A DNA stretch of 64,000 nucleotides from Parus major (GCF_001522545.3 NC_031774.1:20426749-20490748), one strand, 5' to 3'. Numbered from the stretch's first letter, positions 11,223 through 26,240 are shown. Notes: a model not told the origin generated them from the letters alone. Program-made: numbers and translations.

Positions 11223-14200
11223 GCCCAAGAGCAAGGAATGTTTGGTATTGCCTTTGTTTAAAGAGAGAAGACCATGCCCAACACCATACCTTTAATCAAT
11301 ACTATGGAAAAAAAATCCAGGAAAATATAAACTATTCAATATGGTTTTCCATTTCCTGAGTTGTATCTCTCTTTAAAAAGGCTGAAGCTGGATTTATATG
11401 CATCCTTTTCCTCCCATAAGACTTGCTTTCAGTTTTTTAGGATAAATCACTAACAGCCAGAATATGAGATAATAAGACCTTTCCAATGACCAACAGCTAA
11501 AAAATTAGTTAATTGAAAATTAGTTAAATGAATCATTATTCAGTCTGTCTCTTCATTCTTTAAGCTAAGACAGAATATGCTGATAAGCAGCTTTTCTTCT
11601 CTCCTATTAATATGGATAGTGGTACAATATTTTACTTTTCATTAGCCCAATACTGTACTTCTCTAATAGGATCCACAGCATAAATCAGATTTGCCATGCT
11701 AAATATGTTTAAGGCTTGGTTTTGTTTGTTTGTTTGTAAGCAAGTTAAATTCTATGGCGAAAAAATTCTACATGGGAGCTTTTGAGGTAGAAAAGAAATT
11801 AACCTTAAACTTAACTCTGAAATCCACAATTAAGGTAACTAAAAAACCACTTGAGTTTCATAATTATGAGGAGCATTATTTACTATTCACTATTATGAGT
11901 AGCAGAAGCTACTAAATTTCAGATGCTAGGCCAAATACTCACCTGTCCAAAATTGATGTCAGGCACCTGTTTCTAAAATTTTTGTCACATTGCAATACCA
12001 TTAAGTACCACTTACTTGCATAGACATTCTTCTCTAAAATAGAAAACACATTAACTGGACTTGCCCAACATTAGTCATCTGTCCAAAGGAAGATGATTAC
12101 AAATCCCATGTTTCCATCTTACTGAAGAGCATAAACTGTATGAATGTATGGCTGTCTATGCCAATCCTCACTAATATGAACAGGAACAAATAACAGTTTA
12201 AGGTGTTATCAATCATACTATCCCATATACACTCTCCTGGAGTTAGGGGAAAATAGTTTTGTGGTTTTTTTTTTTTCTAAAGTGAAATTTCAAAGATGGA
12301 CCAGTCTTTACCAATTATTAATCAGGCAATGTAAAAACAGTCTAGGTGAAACAAACATTATTCACATCACCACTTTAAATTTCATTTTTAATAATATCTA
12401 ATAGGTTTTATTTTTTTTTAATGAGAACTCTCTACAACAGGTGAGATTGCCCAGGCTGGCAGACACCAGAAAAGTGATCCAGAAAAGTGTCCAGTCACCA
12501 AACTGCTCAAAAAAGCTGCTTTTTATCTCAGTATATTGACATATTGTCAGAACTAAAAATAGTCTTATGTGGTGGCAATGGCAAATTTTTGGAGAAGTTT
12601 GTTTTCATTATATCTCAGTATTTTCATATAGCCAGAATTAAAACACACAGTATGACATTGTTTCTGCAGCTACATTCTTGTCCTATGTCAAGAAAGTACT
12701 GTGCAGATCTCAGTTTTAAATCATTAACTTTATTGGAATGGAAACATCTTAAAGCCTTAACCTCACCCCTATTTTCCATTCGGGTCTAAACCTTCCCTCT
12801 TTATCTCTAAGACACCATTAATATGCTTTGTTATGAGTTCTTCATATTCCAAACACAGTACTCTCCATATTTTCACTGTCCTGCTGAACAAGAGGATTTT
12901 ATGAGGCCCCATTCCCATCACTGCCAGACAAAGCCCAACTGCTCTGCAATTCTTCCATAAACACCAACAGATTTGATTATCCTGCAATAGCAAAATATTT
13001 CTTGTTTTTCTATAGAATCTTGTTTCCTGAAACTCCCTATGTGCTTCTATATGCTGAACTGCCTAATATCTTATACATATTTTTGCCCATGTGTGTGTTT
13101 TCCTTTACTTGTAGCACTTTCAATTTATCTTCACACAATTTTGTATGTTTTCTTTTTAGGTCATTTCTCCCCAGGAGTCACAAAAATGTTACATTCAACA
13201 CTGTCTTCCCAAGCATCCAGCAGTCCTCTCAAGATGCTGTCATGCACAAATACATTCATTATTACTTCACACACATTCTTAATGAAAATACCAAATCAAA
13301 GGAATAAGAAATCCTTCTGCTTCTTTAATTGCCAGTAATAAAATTTTCACCACCATGTTGACTAGGCACAAAGAACACAAATTAGTGTCTCACTGTGCTA
13401 AACACTATGCAACAAACCAGCAGCCCTTGGAATAAAGCATTTGTTGATAGATACACACCAAGACAACAAACGGATACAGATCAACAGGCAAAAAATATAT
13501 TTGAAAGTATAACTAATTTTTTTTGTATCTCAGCACATCTGAGATAACAGAATTCACACGTACAGAACAGAAACCCAGGAGAACCCATTCTGTGAACTTG
13601 CAGCATATGTGTCGCCACACTGCATTGGCCTACATATACTATCCTTTTTTGTGGAAAAAAAACTTCTAAGGAAATCTGCTTCATATTCATAAATGAAGAA
13701 TTCAGGTAGGAGAGTGAGACCCAGCAGTTATGTAACAGAAATAAAAACGTATTTTGTGTGACGGAGGGCACACCTCTCCTGACAGATACCCCAGAGTCTG
13801 TGAGGCACAGACATCACACTGACGGACAGACTCTCTGTGATATCCTGTAAGTGGCTACACACACTTTTGCCTCTGGTCAATTCAAGTTTTCTTGAGTGAG
13901 GCTGTTGTTCATGACACCAGAAGTGTCAGAGGAAAGTCTGTGTGCATGGAGATGTTTATATATACACCCAAGTTATACTTCAATTTCCAGCACAGAAACT
14001 GCTGCTGGAGGGAGAAGTACCATAAATCAACCTCAGAACACTGAGAAATTATTCCCAGTACCTGAGTGTACATATTTCAGCCATGTACAATCTTGGAACA
14101 AAGCAGTAGGTTTAACAGATTCAAAAGACAGAATCTTTACAACCTGTTAGACTTAAAGCATATGATGTAAAGAAAGAGGGAATTTTTTCCCTTTGTGTGA

Positions 14201-16262
14201 GAAAAAAGCACAAATCAAAAAACCTGTTCAAAGTTCTTTGCTATGTGACAATTAAAGCCTATGATCACGTTTACCATAATGTATTATGGTTTTATTTCTT
14301 ATGCTTTTGTTTGGTGGGTTGTTTTTTTTTGCAGGTGTTTGCATAGTTTTGATGGGTTTTTTTGCTTATTTTTTAAGTATCCCAGTGATGACTCAATAGG
14401 CAGAATAAAAACACCCAGAAGCACAGAATGCTGGAGTCTAGAAGTCACTTCTGGACATCATCTACATTCAACTTCCCTGCTCAAGGGGGATCACATGCAG
14501 GTGGTTCTCCAGTATTTCCAAGAGTATTGTACAACTTTTGTGAGCAACGTGTTGGGGAATCAATCACTGCACAGTTAGAAGTTTTTCCTTTTGCAAAACC
14601 AGAAATTACAGGTTTTTTTAAATTTCCTTTTCTCCTTTCACTGGGCAGCTGATTCATCTGCTTTCCCTCCCATCAAGTATTTACATGTATTGGTATGATG
14701 CCAATGTTAAGGAACTGCTAAGAAATGTTACAACTTTGATTGAGTGCAAGAGTGAAGTATAGAAAAAAACACAGCATGGCAGGCTTATTAAAAAAACAAC
14801 AAAACCAAGCATTACCCCCATGATGATTTTATATTCTCAATTTCACATTATAAAACTAATTTCAGTAAATAGAAAGTTCAGTGTTTGACGTTGTGTTTGG
14901 TGCTTGTGAAACCAAAGTCTTCCTCAAGGGCCCTTCTTTATAAAAAACTGCATTATGTTCAGGTTGCTGGCTGTTTGGGTGTTCTCTATTTTTTTTTTTT
15001 TTGGGCTCATTTGAGCTTTATATGATGGAAACACTGGAGGAGGATTTAAAAAAATCAAGTTTTTTCCCCATATTACCAAGTACGCCCACTTGTAGAAATT
15101 TTAACACATTTTCCTGAGCAGGTGTGTGTGACCTGAGGATCTCTGTCAAAGATCTGATGAAATGAAAGAGGAAATGTCCGACATCTGTGTTTGCTTTAGG
15201 TTGTGTAGCACCGACCCTTCTGACACGATGAGATGTGAGAATGTCTCAGATACACGGGGTATGCACAGGGCTGCTGCAGCCTGCACAATCAGCCATTTTA
15301 GATACTGAAATACATACAGGAGATCTCCTTCCTTCATCCACTACCTCTAATAATCTCATGCTCTGAGACATGATCCCAGCATGACACCTAGTGGCAGCAG
15401 CATTTTTAACCCCATCAGTGCCTCTTCAGACGGTTCCTTACTGCATCCAAAAGATTCACACCTAGTTTTAAGTTTGTTCTAATGTACCTAAGACATCTTG
15501 AACTCAAGAAAGAAGTAAAAGCCAGAGTACTCTCAATATCATGAAATTGATTTGTTTCCTCACCTCCAAGCCAGAGTTTACTGAGATGTATCAGGACCCT
15601 TTGTAAACTATTGATAACTGGAGACAAGCAAATATTCAGTCACTATTTATTTCCTCATAACTTTTTTTAAAATTTTGCTTCTGATAAAACTCTCAAGAAC
15701 AGAATTTCTCAACTAAATGGTTTTAATGAGGCTGTAATACCCTTTTCATGTGGGGGTTTAATAGAACAAAGTTACTGCTTTGCTCCCATAACTAAACATG
15801 AGATCTATGAAAATATTTAAGCAAATATTTAATTCCCCCTGCCTTGCTAAATCAGGAGAGACATGCAGCCTGAAACATATCACACTCTTGTATTTATATA
15901 AACTACAATTTATAGAGATCAGTGTTCTAGGTCTTATGTCTAGCATAATATGTTTTAGAGATTAATAATAATTGCCAGATTATACACTCACTGTCAAGGT
16001 TGTAACCTTTTAAACAACAAGAATAATATTACCTCATATGGACCAATATCTGTTCTGTTCCCCAAGTGGTAAGTTGATATTCATTTTTAATCCTCTTATT
16101 GAAAAATAATTTATAGAACCAATATGATGATGCTCATCTCTAAGATTAGTATAAACCTGGAATGACCACAAATAATAAGGAGGAAAATAAAGTTTTACCC
16201 AAAAATGGCAGGCTGCTATTATTTCACATAACATAAGAGTTGTGCTGCCTAACTGTGTTGCC
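11223..16262. other. Repeat-poor non-coding stretch
   Basis: About 5 kb without a recognisable gene or mobile element. The open frames reach about 105 codons and none shows a domain. T-rich patches occur at 14325-14370 and 14985-15003, and a short 8-bp inverted repeat lies at 14273-14290. Confidence 0.55.
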
Positions 16263-17169
16263 TGTTGTACTGGATTTACATGGCAAGGTTTTGGTAGTGA
16301 GGGGACTACAGGGATGGCTTCTGTGAGAAGCTGCCAGCAGCTTTCCCCATGCCTGACAGAGCCAACTCCATCCAGATCCAAGAAGGCCAAGGCCAAGCCC
16401 ATCAGCGACTGTGGAAGCACCACTGTGATAACACATTTAAAGAAGGAGGAGGAAAAAAACAGAGCGGAGAGAGAAGCGAACAAAGAGCTCTGCAGACATC
16501 CAGGGCTGTGAATAAGGAGGGACAGGAGGAGCTCCAGGCAGTGGAGCAGGGACCACCCTGCAGCCCATGGAGGTCCAAGGCGAAGCACCTGGATCCCCAG
16601 TGGAGGCTGGAACCTCATGGGAAGCCTGTGCTCAAGCAGGATCCTGGCAGGACTGCACCTCTTGGAAGGGATCCCTACTGGAGCAGTCTATGAAGAGCTG
16701 CAGCCTGTTTGGAGGACTCTTGTTGGAGAAGTTCATGGAGAACTGCCTCCTGTGGGGGGAACCCAGACTGGAGCAGGGAAGTGTGAAGAGTCCTCCCTTT
16801 GAGGACAAAGGAGAAGCAGAGACAACATGTGATGAACAGATTGCAGCCCCCATTCCCTGTATCCCTACACTGCTGGAGGTGAGGATTTGAGAATAATGTA
16901 AGCCTGGGAACAAGGGATAGGTGGGGGCAAGGCATTTTAAGATTTCATTTCATTTCTCATTACCCCACTCTGAATTTGATGGGCAGTAAATTCAATTCAA
17001 GTCCTCAAGTCTGCTCTGTTCATGACAGTAATTTGTGAGTGATCTCTCCCTGTCCTTAACTCAACTCATGAGCCTTTCATTATGTTTTCTCTCCCCTGTG
17101 CAGCCAAAGAGGACAGTGACAGAGTGGCTTTGAGAGTACCCAGTGTCCAGTCAGTCAATGTCTCACACA
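16263..17169 (+). mobile_element. Solitary ERV LTR (long avian type), plus orientation
   Basis: About 907 bp with the layout of a long avian retroviral LTR. It has TTACATGGCAAGGTTTTGGT near the start, TGAGAAGCTGCCAGCAGCTT, a TATA-like ATTTAA at 16435-16440, a GC-rich segment with degenerate internal repeats, and then GGCATTTTAAGATTTCATTT. The usual AATAAA has decayed to AGTAAA at 16985-16990. U5 contains TGAGTGATCTCTCCCTGTCC and TTTTCTCTCCCCTGTGCAG and ends CTCACACA. No gag/pol/env flanks it. I see no convincing target-site duplication. The overlapping open frames on both strands (up to 194 codons, minus strand 16034-16618) come from the GC-rich R/U3 region and are not genes. Confidence 0.85.
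16629..16778 (+). repeat. Degenerate ~45-bp tandem repeats inside the LTR
   Basis: Units begin at about 16629, 16676 and 16721, with a partial one near 16767. Each has a GGAGCAG/GGAGAAG-type block followed by an AACTGC/GCTGCA block and a CTGTKKGGAGG-type block. The repeats are internal to the LTR at 16263-17169. Confidence 0.65.
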
Positions 17170-20100
17170 ACTATAATCAGAGAAATGTTGCTCCCTTCCA
17201 GCTGTATGGACAAGCAAAAGGCAGAGATAATTTCCTTGTCCTTCAAATAATTTTTTATAAAATATCTTAAAAAGGACAAGAATACCAAAAAACCCCAACT
17301 AACCACAGCAGCACTAAAGCAAGACTCATTAATTTCATTAAATTTCCAGGTGAGAAGAGGATCTCATCATTCCCTCTGTACAGCAGGCCAAGATTTAATA
17401 CAGAAAAACAATTTCAAACAACACATTTTCAAATTTGGGGAATTGCATTTTTAAATTGCAGTTTTGTCCTTGAGGCTTAGTGTTCCTTATTAATATATGC
17501 AAATATGCTTACAGAGTAGAAAGAAAAAAAAAAACTACTAATATTTCTTAAAAGAACAGCACTTTGATATTTTCTTTATTATTCTTTAACAATGCCTTGA
17601 ACACTAAATTACTAAATCCACAAAATAAATCAAGTGGGTTTTTGTTGGGTTTTTTTTTTTTGTTTGTTTTTTATTGAGAGGATGAAGGAGGGGGAGGCAA
17701 ATTCATATATGTGGAGGTGGTGGTTTTGTTTTTTTTTATAGAACATTACAATTACAAATATCTTAAAAATACCTGCACACAATGGCATGTAACAGTCATA
17801 TTTATCCTAATTTATGACATGTAGGAGTAGCAGGTTCAGAGGAGCCCTGTGCCTCATCAGACTGGCTGGATTCTGAAGTTCATGTGGCTTCAATGTCTAG
17901 GTAGCAAAGCAGAGTGTTACCTTCCAGGGCATCACCTGGAATATACACACCTCTCTACAGCCTTTGAGAAAAGCTCAAGGAAAGCAGGAACACAGTCAGT
18001 TTGCTAATGGTCATGTGATGCACAAAACCAGAAAACACTTGGAATTATAAAGACTTCTCTAGGAAAAAAGGAAAGGCATGAAAAGCCTCAACAGCTGGAA
18101 ATGGTACAGTAAAAATGTAACGATAAAAAAACAAAATAACAATGCAAACTGGCAGTAGCAGCAAGTGAAACTACACTGAGACATGACCAGAGAAATAACA
18201 AATCCTTCCAAATGAGTCTTTAAGGGAAGACTGGCTGTCTCTCTAAATAAGTTGCTATACACTGTCAGGCATGCAAGATACAATCACTAAACAATTCTAA
18301 AAATTGCAAAGAGGATGGTTTATTAAAAATGGGATTTCATAATGAGAGAAATTATATTATAGAAGAGACTTTCAGCAGGAAGACTGGTGCCTCACTTTTA
18401 TTTTTTTTTCTTTTTGATACAAATACAAAAACTATTTTTAAGCAAGCTTATTATCCAAGACCTAGATCTGATCTTCCTGACTCAAAAGATCCCCTTCTTG
18501 TCATATACCAATTATTTTAAATTTGTTGTATCCCTTTTCTTGAGAAATTACAAGAAGCAGTATTATAAAGGACTAATTATCTTTTGCTTTATGTCACATA
18601 TTAAGAATATGAGAACAGCTATATGTACTCCTTTGCCTATCTCTTAACAGTGACCAATAAGCAATGTCTGAAGAAAAAAAACCAAAACCTGAATGACTGC
18701 TCCCCTGTATGCCCATTGCCTCCAACAGAGAAGAGGGAAAGAAGAAGCAGAACACAAATCTCTCCATTTTTCATCCAACACTATAAAGAACAAGATCTGC
18801 ATGGTCCACAATGGGCTTTGGCTTTTCTTTAGAATTAATCAAGTATGTATCTATAGGAAAAGTCATATATAGAATATTTTAATTCTGGTAAGACAGAAAT
18901 GCCAAAATGGGATAAATAATGAAATCATAATCTTCAAGAAATTGGCTATTACCACCATTTAAGACTATTTTTAGTTCAATAGATTAGACCTGGTTAACTC
19001 TCTAATAAGCTCAATTTCCTTAATTGTCTACTTTTAAATTATAATTTTAGCAAACTACTGAGCTGGCTAAGAGATACTTATTCAGATCAATTACTTCTAC
19101 TACAAGTCAATGCCAACTCATTTTACCATTTGGACATTTACCTCTAACAAATGAGTCACCACCACCAAAATACTTAATTGGTGTCACATAAAGAATTCCT
19201 TGAAGAGCAAAATAAATGTCAGTTTTTCACAAGTCTCTAACCAAGATGTGAGCAGTAAGTCCCATTTTCAGAAGACACTGCTCATCTCATTGAACTGAAG
19301 TTTAAAAGCATGGGTGCATAGCTTAAGTGTGATAAGTTTAATGAACTAACATGTTTGAGCTGTGTCACAGAAACCAGTAAAAGTCACATCCTTAAGACCA
19401 GCCAAGAGACTTCTCTCCAACCTATCTGGACTCATAACAGACTTTCAGAAGATCCCACTAATGTCCCTTACCATCAGCCAGCCATTAGCCAGAAATTAGC
19501 AGCTTCACAACTCAGCCAGTTAAATGCAAGACAACATTTTAACTGCTTCAGATACTTAACACGCTAATCCATATTACTTGATTATTTAAGCTAAAATGGC
19601 TGATTTTCATTTCAGTGGATAAGGAACCTCCCTTAAGTGATGTGACTGTGATTTTGGGGTTTAGCACCTACCAAAATTTCAGAACAGAGAGTGTGGGGCT
19701 CTATTAGCACCTGCTCCAGCCATGGTGGAGTGAACCTACCTCAAAAGCCCACCAGCACTGGCAAAACTTCTCAATTAGGTAATATATCAAAATGCATTCC
19801 AGATGTCAAAGAATATGATCTTTGATTTCAAGGATCAAAATATTATATTTGATTTTAAACCTAAGAACTGAGCAAAAAGAAAATTAAGTTTTATTTACAT
19901 TCATATACTTTACAGATACCACGTAGGGAAAGTATAAAAAAAAGTTAAAGAGACAATCAAATTAATAATTTCAGTATACTTAATACAGGCACAATGCAGT
20001 TCAATTTTCATGATGCTTCACATCAGAAACTAAACATGGGCTTCAGAAAGAAATTTTTCCAAGATCAATACCTTCCTATATTGGAGTGGCCTGAACATTT

Positions 20101-23100
20101 TGAAAAACACCAAATATTATTTGGCCTCAAGAAAAAATAGGTAGATATGTCACTAGTCTGACAAAATAAGGCAGTTCCTAAATACACTCCTAACTTCAAT
20201 CTTGTTGAGTAATCATAAACAGGGGGGGACTTGCCATTTTTTCTTTCTCCCACTTGCCTAGGGCAGCATGGAACAGGGGAAGGAGTTACTGATGAGGTTT
20301 TTTGAGGAAAGCTTGTTTCAATCACATTTCACTGCAACCACTGTTGTTACCTTATAAAGCTCCAGTAGAGAAAAATTGCTGACCTCATTTACAAGTGACT
20401 TTTCAGATCATGGACGAGGACATTGTCAGCACAGTGACAAAGGAAGACTGAATTGTTATAGCCCCGTTAAAACTGGCTTCAAGATAAAAGGATCATCACC
20501 AAATCCCACTGAGGTGACTTTGTACAAGTACATGTTATGCACAAGAAATGCAGGTCTAGATCATTTAGATGTGACATTGTATAAGTTATCCATTAAAGTT
20601 CTGCATGTTCCACTATACATGGCTGTTACCAGTAAGAGCCAAGCTTTGCAAATACTCTTAAAAGTCAGACTGGTATCTTCTATATTTATAGACAGCAACA
20701 ATGAAATTACCTTTTCCTTTTAAGTATTTTCATTGCTCAGGTAAGGCACTGAGGCAACATCAAAGACAAAAGCTTAATAGAAGTAATTATTAATAATGAG
20801 ACATAAACACCTTAAAGTCAGCCTTTTGATCCATGTAATACAGTAGTCTTTACTAGATAGGATTGAAATAATTAGCTTAATTTATTAGCATCTTTAATGA
20901 GATTATTTTTCTGACTTGAGATAGCAGATACACATTAAAACACTTCAAAGGTGAATTGTTTCACTATGAGCATTTGCTCAGAGTAGGAGGTTTATGAAGT
21001 TTGAACAGTATATGCTGTGAAGATACAGTAGCATATCAACAACCTCTGTTGAAAAGTTCAGATATGACAATGACAAAGCGGAGAATTAGAGTGTAAATGT
21101 GAACAACTTTGGCCAGTTGTGAGATTTAATCTGAAATTTCAAGATTATCCTCCTCTTTGGGTTTAATATCTACTGAAACTAGAGAATATTTTATATCTTA
21201 AACAGAACTGGGATAACCTCAGAGCTGTAAAGAAAATAAAAACTCAGAGCTCATGAAAAAGATGCTGGAATTGTTGGGGTATCACATCTTTTCCATTCCT
21301 TACTAATGAGCTGAGGGGCCCAGACCTGAGACTCTGGGCTGTGGGGAATCTCTCCATGCTTCTAGTCCTGCCAGATGACAGGACCATGAGGAACCAGACT
21401 CAGCCAGAGGATCTGCTGCAGCAGCAGGAGCCAGGATTCCTGCCCTCAGCTGAATTCTTAGACCACTGGGTGCACTTCCCACCACAACAGGCCCCAGATC
21501 AGAAAATGTTTGATAGTAAGAAATGAGCAAACACCACATTAAGCAGCCTACTTTATGATTTTCTCACCACCAGTGTCCTAGATATCCTAGGGTCCATCTG
21601 GGACCTTAAAAGCCTTGAAAAAGACCATACGTGGATTTCCAGGCTAAAGAGCCCTGATGTCTCAACAGACTAAAGAATTTCTTTGTTCTAGTGCTTTCCT
21701 CAACCCAGAAATACTGAAGTCTGGCAAGTTTCAGAGTTGGAATCAGTCCAGGCAGCAGAGTCGTCTGCACCTTCTGACCCTGCTCTTTACCAGCTGGGAA
21801 GCAAACCAAACAAATCTCATGGCATAATTTAAATCATACATTAAACAAATTGTATTTCTATGAAATACAAGAATCTGCAACTTCTTTCAAAAAGCCTTAA
21901 AGTGGAAAATTCTTACACTGGGTAACAACCCCATTAAAAAGAACATTCAGAAAAGATCAATAGAGCGACAATGAAAATTGGAGTGAAATTACCAATTCTA
22001 CTGAATAGGAGCAAAAAGAATGTGGACAGGACACTTTTGGAGGAGAAGCTAAAGGAACATCCAGTTCTTGTCACTAACCCAGGGAGGGCAAAATGCTCTG
22101 GGGACAAGGTGCAAGAAGCCTCACAGCTTGAAGAGGGTCTGGAAGTTCCCCAGGTCTATAGATCGGGGGACCTAGAAGATGCAGGGTCAAGTGAAAACCA
22201 AGCTCAGAGCCTACAGAAGCAACATTGAGTGACCTAATTTTACTAGAATGAAAAGGAAGCCAAAGATCCAAGTAGATAGATGTCTATAAATTTTTGAAGA
22301 CAAAAATAATTGTTATGGTCCCTACATTTGGATAAAGGACATATAAGAGAAAAGATTGAACACTGAAGGTGTCACATTCCCTGAGAATATTATCCAGGAC
22401 TGTACTCCAAGTTTAATTTTAGACCACCTGCACCATGTTCCACCAAGAACTTATGTTTTCTGTGTTTACAGTCTGAAAGAACTATTACACATCTGCGTCC
22501 AAAACAATAAGATCCAGATGAAAATTCAGGTAAATAATTTCATCCAAGTAGATTTCATTCACACCACCATTCAATGTTATGCTATTGAATTTGTTCTTTG
22601 TTTTCTTTTCTGACAAGTATCTGCATGTCTGAATTTCAGTCAGAACTGTGTGGGTTTTCATACAGGATTCATCACTATAGTAACCAAGAACAAATCACCA
22701 AATGTGAGGGGTTTTCTGTTTCCCTCTTTTTTCTGGTTTTGGGGGTTTTTTTTAACCTTTTAAACTGACAGTGAAGTGGGACACAGTGAAATGTTTGAGA
22801 TTCTCAGAAGCTTCCACAGAATTCCAGTGACATTCAGTTTATAAGCCCTCTAGAATCCATCAGAAATCCCTTCAGAAATAGAATTATGTAGGAATTTTCT
22901 GCAGTGCTTTAATACCATGGCTACAATAGAAATAAATGTTGTTCCTAATAATTTTATTAATAGGGTGCACAGGGCAGATGAAAGGTTGCACTCATGAGCT
23001 TTCTCGCCTCATCTTCCAGAAAAAAAATCTGGATGATTTTGAGATAAGTCACAAAGCATATCAAGGACCATCGATCACTGTTTAAACAGATGATAAAAGC

Positions 23101-24765
23101 CTGAGCCAAACAATTTGAATAAAATCCTGGGATAAATACTGCCTGTCCTTTATAATAATTTCAAGAAAACATTTGGAACAAAACAAGAGCTCTTTTTTTT
23201 CCATAGAAATATTCCTAAATGCAATTTTCCTCAAATATTGCATAAAATAAGCCATTGGAAACAGTATTCAAGAAAAGGTATTAACTGAAAGATCATCCTT
23301 GTATGTGTAAATCTGTATGTATGCCTATAAATAAATTTGTAATAAGACACATTAAGATCTTAGGCTCCTCTGGAAATATCAGATGAAAGCAATTGCCTAA
23401 GTTTCTCTCGATGCTACCACAGAAAACTTTTATTTAGCATTTCTATTTATCTGCCAGCAGTGCTCCTTATTTTGATTCTGTTGCTCTTAAAAAGAACTAC
23501 AGACACAGACATCCTTTAAAATTATTTTAGAATGTACAATACAATGAGCAGAGCTCTTGTTTCACTTCCTTGCTGAGCTCCTAGTGACATACATTGCACT
23601 GAAGTGTTGGAGCAGGTATCAGATGTGTATCAGAAGTGTATGAGCAGGTGTGTGCAGACACAGATTCCTGACTGTGAAATGCAGCTCTAGGGACATGTGA
23701 CATAATGTGGCCCAAGAACTGAATGACCAAAACTATGTCTAACAAATAAACCCCCCAAGTCTGAGTCACTGAAATCAATTTCAAAAATGAAAAACAGCAT
23801 AGATGAAATTGGTGTCTGATGATCGAATTTCAGTCAACTACTATTATCAGCTAACACTGTATATAGACAGGTGTAAGGAAATGACATTTGAACAGTCATA
23901 ATGACTAAGTATCATCCTGAATGAAAGTTAAATTGAACCTACTCATACAGTCATTAGGCATACCGGTTTAAAATGCAAATGTCACAAACTGCATAATCCC
24001 ATTATACAATTTCCATCCTTTACAAATTAGAATGTTTTCCTCCTGCAATCTTATCAGCACAGGAGAAATGTATCAGGGTAGGAGGGCTTGTACATATTCT
24101 TGTACAGGCAAGTAAATCCAAAACAAAATGACTGCATTAGTAGAAACTATCATAAATACAGCAGCTCAGGTTCAGTTAGCTTAGTCCAGTACTTTATCAA
24201 ACAACAAAATATTTTAGGAATTTCACTACTATTAGCTTATGCATAATGAAATTACTTTGCCATATCTGGTTGCTTCAAGAAAGCAGCAATTTTCATCCTG
24301 AAAAAAATCATTGTATGCAACACCAGATCCTGCTTACAGGAATGAGATCTGAAGTGGAGTGACAGGATTGAGTAAAAGCAGAACATACAGGGGCCTAATG
24401 AAGTGACAGCAGAGCAGCAAAGCTACGGTGCCTTTTGTTCACAGCATACTAGTTTGCATTAAGGAGTTGCTATAGAAATGTGGAGATAGAGTCCTACATT
24501 CAGCTCCAGCACTTTTCTCTCAATTGTCACAAATTTTTACACAAGCTAGCAGTGAAAACTAGTATACAAAAGTACTATTTATGGTCAGTTTCATCTGGTG
24601 AATCATGTAATAAATAGAAGGGAAAAGAGGGAAAACTACACTGTACTACAGTGTACTGCATCAACTACATTGATTTATTAAAGCTGAGGATGAAGTGAGC
24701 ATTTTGCATAATCCAACTTCTGCCTGTCAGTACTTTGCCTTCACATTGTATTTATTGCAATTTAA

Positions 24766-24794
24766 TGCATTTAATGAAAATTGCATTTAATGAA
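24766..24794. repeat. 13-bp direct repeat
   Basis: TGCATTTAATGAA occurs at 24766-24778 and again at 24782-24794 with a 16-bp period. It is a small tandem duplication. Confidence 0.85.
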
Positions 24795-25804
24795 GGTTTA
24801 ACCTGTATTTGGCTAAGGCATGTTTTCTAAAAGTGACAGAAATGACATCAAAAGATAAGAAAATATACATTTCATGACAGTTTATTTTAGCAGTTCATTG
24901 TGTTCATTCATGTTAAAAAGTACCCATTTCTAACTTATATTTGGACAGCCTCAACCTTCTAGGGTAATTATCTCCATTCATCTCTACATAAAATGAGAAA
25001 GCAGTTGTTCCCCTTTCCAGCTTGATTAGAAAGCCCCACACTATTTTGTAACAAGACATTTCTAACTATAGGATAGGTCAGGATTTGTTTCTCCTCTCCC
25101 AGTGAAAATTCCTGACTATCACCATACTGATTCTACTAACCAAAAGAGAGACATAAAAGATTGAAATATAATGAAATGACAAACAGAATGAAGAATTATT
25201 AAAGACTCAAAATACACCCAAATAGCACATAGAAAATACTTACTTTTCTAGTTGGCCAATATGGTTAACTACTAGCCAGATAAACACTTCCAGGGATGAG
25301 CAGATGAAGGGGAAACTTATCATCTAGGGGTTACATGAGATGGCCTCTGTTCTAAAAATGTCCCTTAAAAGAGTTTTTAAAAGTAAAAAAATAAGCTGCA
25401 TATGAATACATTTCAGAGCACATGAGGATACAAAGACAGAATAACCACTGCTTCCCTACTAAGAAAACTGTATATTTGTTGAAATTCCTTGCAAGAAACT
25501 GCTGAAAAAAGCAGCATTAAGAGTCTGCATTTAGTTCCCCAAAGGCATCAATTGGCTAAGATGACAGTGGCTGATTAAAATGTATTCTCTACTTTATGCA
25601 TAGAAGAGGTACAGAAAGAGGAGATTAGGGTATAAGACTAATGGGGCAAAACAGCCAGAGCTATGAAAAAACTGTACTGCTGAATTATCACCCCAAGGAC
25701 CAACCCATAAGGATGAAGAGTTCGGGCACACTAAAAAGTCTGTATTCTGTCATAGGAGTTTACCACCTTGTATTTCTGGAAAATATGCCATCAGTGTTTG
25801 TGGA

Positions 25805-25900
25805 ATTAAAAACAAAAAAAAAAAACAACTTCCTTAGTAGCTTCTTGGTGAGAAAAAAAAGAAAACAACAAAAAACACCCAGCAACAACAAAAAACCCTC
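25805..25900. repeat. A-rich low-complexity tract
   Basis: Alternating A-runs with C and G, including several CAACAA units. It is simple sequence and gives the adjacent open frame its lysine/asparagine-rich tail. Confidence 0.8.
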
Positions 25901-26199
25901 ATTTATTTAGCATTAGAATGTATAACAAGAAGAAATTAATGAAAACATTGACTCCATTAACAGCCATCCTGTTCCTGTAAATAAGAATTGCACAAGAAAA
26001 TCTTTCAAATATGGAAAATGTCAGATTAACAATCACTATTCCCTGAAAGAAAGCACCTAACTAATGAGGATAGTTCTAATTTATGTGCACATTGACAGCT
26101 GTCTTAGAAACAGATTCATGGATTCCCGATAACATTCTTTCAAACCAGTTTCCGTAGCAACTGCCACCCCATACTCCTTTCCCTAAGGCACAAAACATC

Positions 26200-26240
26200 T
26201 AATAAAATAATAATAACAGCAACAATAACAACAACAATAC
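26200..26240. repeat. AAT/AAC simple repeat
   Basis: Imperfect AATAAT and CAACAA units run for about 40 bp. It is a degenerate trinucleotide microsatellite. Confidence 0.85.

Noticed and set aside
16034..16618. 194-codon open frame on the minus strand, the longest in the window
   Set aside because: It runs antisense through the 5' part of the LTR at 16263-17169, is low in recognisable domain content and has no splice or promoter context.
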